Shown here: positions 61,873 through 64,000 of the stretch, in pieces | Numbering within the stretch: the first letter of the stretch is position 1 | How the letters are laid out: the number at the start of each line of letters is the position of its first letter | Assembly: GCF_000307105.1 (NCBI RefSeq) | Contig: NC_018645.1 | Location: forward strand, 717,001-781,000 | Direction of reading: 5' to 3' | Length of the DNA stretch: 64,000 nucleotides | Origin: Desulfobacula toluolica Tol2 | GTDB taxonomy: Bacteria; Desulfobacterota; Desulfobacteria; Desulfobacterales; Desulfobacteraceae | The notes under the pieces: model-generated | The model's input: the letters and a program-made list of their open reading frames with translations, nothing else | What the model was told of the DNA's origin: nothing | Database searches by the model: none | Made by a program: the position numbers and the translations under genes

Positions 61873-62178
61873 GCTCACCTCGAATGAATTTTCATTGAGG
61901 TGAGCATAACGCAATAAACTAGAAAAATCTAGGTCAAATTGCATTCAGAAAATAAATCACCAATCAAACGATTGCCTTGAAAAATAATTTGGCCTATTTT
62001 GCCTGTTATGGGTGTGGAATGTGGGTCATGAACAATATCCAAATTGGGAATATGAGGAAGAATAGATGACTCGTGCAAAGGTTTCGAATGAGCGATCCCA
62101 TATAATGCCCCAATCAAATAAATGTTGATTTGTCAACGAAACCGTTAGAAAATTTTGCGAAAAAAATCAGAATTTTTC

Positions 62179-62208
62179 TTGACAAACGGCAGGTTCATTC
62201 GTTATAAA
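62179..62208 (+). promoter_or_regulatory. sigma-70-type promoter candidate for the TRAP operon
   Basis: TTGACA (62179-62184), an 18-base spacer and TATAAA (62203-62208), about 125 bp upstream of dctP. Perfect -35 and a good -10 in an otherwise gene-free stretch. Confidence 0.5.
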
Positions 62209-62333
62209 TCCCCAATCAATGCTACAATATAGTTGCATTGTGATACTAAAATGACGGCATGTAAACAGCAGGAGTCGGCCATATGAAAATGACCCTGGTT
62301 CAGACGGCCGCCTGACTTGAGGAGGTTTTTTGA

Positions 62334-63338
62334 ATGCGCTTACGATCGGTTCCATTGTTTCTGGTTTTCTGTGCCACTTTTTTTCTGATCCAACCGGCCG
62401 GGGCTCAGATGCGGCTGACCTATTCCAACTTTTTTCCGCCCACCCATGTTCACAGTAAGCTGGCGGAACGCTGGTGCAAAGAAATTGAAGAACAGACCCA
62501 CGGCGAGATTGTATTCAACTATTTTCCGGCCTCTACCCTGACCCGGCCCCAGCAGACTTATATTGCCGTGGCAAAAGGTGTGGCGGACATCGGCATGACG
62601 GCCATCGCCTATTCCCGGGGCCGGTTTCCGGTGCTGGAAGCCATTGACCTGCCCATGGGATACACCTCCGGGGTCCAGGCTACGGCCGTGGCCAACCAGG
62701 TGCTGGAACGGTTCGATCCGGAAGAGCTGCACAATACCGAAGTAATGTATCTGCATGCCCACGGACCCGGTGTCATTCATACCCGGAACAAACCCATCCA
62801 TAGCCTTGCGGATCTCAAAGGCCTGAAAATCCGGGGAACCGGCACCAGCGGGGAAGTCATCGCCGCCCTGGGCGGGACGCCTGTGGGCCAGTCCATGGCG
62901 GAAACCTATCAGATGCTCCAACGAGGCGTGGTGGACGGGTCAGCCCATCCCGTCGAAGCCAACAACGGCTGGAAACTGGGAGAAGTGGCCAAATATATGG
63001 TCCAGAACTTTTCCAGCGGATATACCACCACCTTTGCCGTGTTCATGAACCAGAAAAGATGGCATCAATTGACCCCGAAACAGCAGGAAATTTTCACACG
63101 CATCAACAAAAAATACGCACTGAAACACGGACAGGTCTGGGATGAGGCGGACAAGAAAGGCATGGCGTTTTTTCTGTCCAAAGGCGGCACCGTGATTTCC
63201 CAGACCAATGAGGAATCAAAACGCTGGGCTGAAAAATCATCGGTCCTGTTAGAAAACTATATTCAATCCGTGGCAAAAAGAGGCATTGACGGCAAAGTGG
63301 TTGTGGATTTCATCCAAGCCCGTCTGCAGCAGCCATAA
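62334..63338 (+). CDS. dctP: TRAP transporter solute-binding protein (DctP family)
   Basis: 334 residues, RBS GAGGAGG. A signal peptide ends LIQPAGAQ. The mature protein shows the DctP fold landmarks: LTYSNFFPPTHVHSKLAERW at the N-terminus, LKGLKIRGTGTSGEVIAALG near residue 155 with the substrate-binding Arg, and QMLQRGVVDGSAHP near 190. It binds an organic acid or similar ligand in the periplasm; the ligand cannot be told. It is the first gene of dctPQM and clearly GC-richer than sequence to its left. Confidence 0.93.
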   Translation: MRLRSVPLFLVFCATFFLIQPAGAQMRLTYSNFFPPTHVHSKLAERWCKEIEEQTHGEIVFNYFPASTLTRPQQTYIAVAKGVADIGMTAIAYSRGRFPVLEAIDLPMGYTSGVQATAVANQVLERFDPEELHNTEVMYLHAHGPGVIHTRNKPIHSLADLKGLKIRGTGTSGEVIAALGGTPVGQSMAETYQMLQRGVVDGSAHPVEANNGWKLGEVAKYMVQNFSSGYTTTFAVFMNQKRWHQLTPKQQEIFTRINKKYALKHGQVWDEADKKGMAFFLSKGGTVISQTNEESKRWAEKSSVLLENYIQSVAKRGIDGKVVVDFIQARLQQP

Positions 63339-63367
63339 CCCGTATCTTACAATATACAGGAGTTTTA

Positions 63368-63862
63368 ATGAGACAGATTGCTCTGGCACTGAACAAACTA
63401 TCCAACGCCATGAAACTTATCGGCGGCATCGCCTTGGTCGGCATGATGCTGTTGACTGTGGTGGATGTCATCGGACGGTTTTTCAAACACCCGATATTCG
63501 GATCGGTTGAAATCGTCGGGTTTCTGGCAACCATCATCGTGGCAGGGGTCCTGCCCTATACATACAAAATAGGCGGCCATGTGGGCGTTGAAATTCTGAT
63601 GCAGACCTTTTCCCGAAAAACCCAAATCTGGGTCAGGCTGATCACACGGACTTTAACACTGTTTCTGTTCGGACTGATCACATGGCAGATGTTTCTGCAT
63701 GCGGCGGAACTCAGACAGATGGGGGAAGTATCCATGAGCTTGAAATTCCCCACCTATTATATCGCTTATATCCTGGGTTTCGGGTTACTGCTTTTTTCCA
63801 TCACCATTCTGGAAACAATTTGTCTTGATATTGTGGAACTGCGAAAAGGAGATTCAAAATGA
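63368..63862 (+). CDS. dctQ: TRAP transporter small permease (DctQ family)
   Basis: 164 residues with four membrane segments (about 14-34, 46-66, 88-106 and 130-150). The DctQ motif MLLTVVDVIGRFF is near residue 27 and the conserved basic/aromatic loop follows. A CAGGAG site precedes the ATG. It starts 29 bp after dctP, and its stop overlaps the dctM start (ATGA). Confidence 0.92.
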   Translation: MRQIALALNKLSNAMKLIGGIALVGMMLLTVVDVIGRFFKHPIFGSVEIVGFLATIIVAGVLPYTYKIGGHVGVEILMQTFSRKTQIWVRLITRTLTLFLFGLITWQMFLHAAELRQMGEVSMSLKFPTYYIAYILGFGLLLFSITILETICLDIVELRKGDSK

Positions 63863-64000
63863 GCCCGACACTCATCGGTATTATCGGCATTGTTTTCATG
63901 CTGGCACTGTTTCTGACACAAATGCCCGTGGCATTTGTCATGGCCCTGGTGGGATATGTGGGATTCTCCTATGTCATCAATATCGAAGCTGGCCTGGCCC
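63859..64000 (+). CDS. dctM: TRAP transporter large permease (DctM family), 3' end outside window
   Basis: ATG 63859 overlaps the dctQ stop by 4 bp. The 47 codons visible encode MSPTLIGIIGIVFMLALFLT QMPVAFVMALVGYVGF, the first membrane segment and the conserved MPVAF(A/V) motif of DctM. The reading frame runs off the window. Confidence 0.88.
   Translation, partial: MSPTLIGIIGIVFMLALFLTQMPVAFVMALVGYVGFSYVINIEAGLA

Noticed and set aside
61929-62117. 62-aa minus-strand frame before the TRAP operon
   Set aside because: No recognisable domain or ribosome-binding site; may be decayed sequence.

Overview
The window looks like chromosome of a strictly anaerobic, Gram-negative sulfate reducer of the Desulfobacterales (Desulfobacula/Desulfobacter type). 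The grounds are an lpxC-DUF4390-ntrY-ntrX-rsmD-coaD operon in the arrangement usual for that order, a tungsten-type aldehyde:ferredoxin oxidoreductase, a NapC/NirT-like multiheme cytochrome and a TRAP transporter. This placement is inferred from gene content, not from a marker gene. No rRNA, tRNA or CRISPR array was seen.

Layout. 1-14788 is orderly core genome: the end of a DUF368 membrane protein, a minus-strand operon (hydantoinase-like protein, histone-deacetylase-like protein, epmA), a crotonase, the lpxC...LysR operon and yifB. 14296-32793 is an accessory island flanked by two ~1.39 kb direct repeats (end of yifB, a chimeric maoC, a lipocalin gene). It holds four insertion-sequence types, a broken sigma/anti-sigma pair and small orphan genes: a CPCC protein, a pentapeptide-repeat protein, a SorC-like regulator, a MORN protein and membrane proteins. 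32881-34371 contains HEPN/MNT toxin-antitoxin remnants and the one maoC copy that looks intact.

34419-46962 is the most notable part: a 12-gene minus-strand operon for a quinohemoprotein amine dehydrogenase (QHNDH). It encodes the diheme alpha subunit, the beta-propeller subunit and a gamma peptide with all four cross-link residue pairs at the known spacings. It also encodes the radical SAM cross-linking enzyme, a subtilisin-like leader protease and an ABC exporter. No flavin monooxygenase (QhpG, which needs O2 to hydroxylate the cofactor tryptophan) is present. In its place sit two translationally coupled U32-family proteins that resemble UbiU and UbiV, the O2-independent hydroxylase pair of anaerobic ubiquinone synthesis. 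A tetraheme cytochrome, an outer-membrane protein, an aldehyde:ferredoxin oxidoreductase and a MoaD-like protein complete the operon. I infer a pathway of periplasmic amine -> aldehyde -> acid, with an anaerobic route to the cysteine tryptophylquinone (CTQ) cofactor.

47934-57901 is a defence island: a reverse transcriptase-nitrilase fusion (DRT class 1 type) and a single-chain SIR2-APAZ-PIWI short Argonaute. They are separated by an IS3 and an IS66 element. The IS66 is an inverted, apparently identical copy of the one in the first island. 58278-61600 holds an IS4-type element with clear 21-bp ends and a 5-bp target duplication, a RhuM-family gene and a fragment of the MNT gene. 62334-64000 is the start of a TRAP transporter operon (dctP, dctQ, start of dctM) in visibly more GC-rich sequence.
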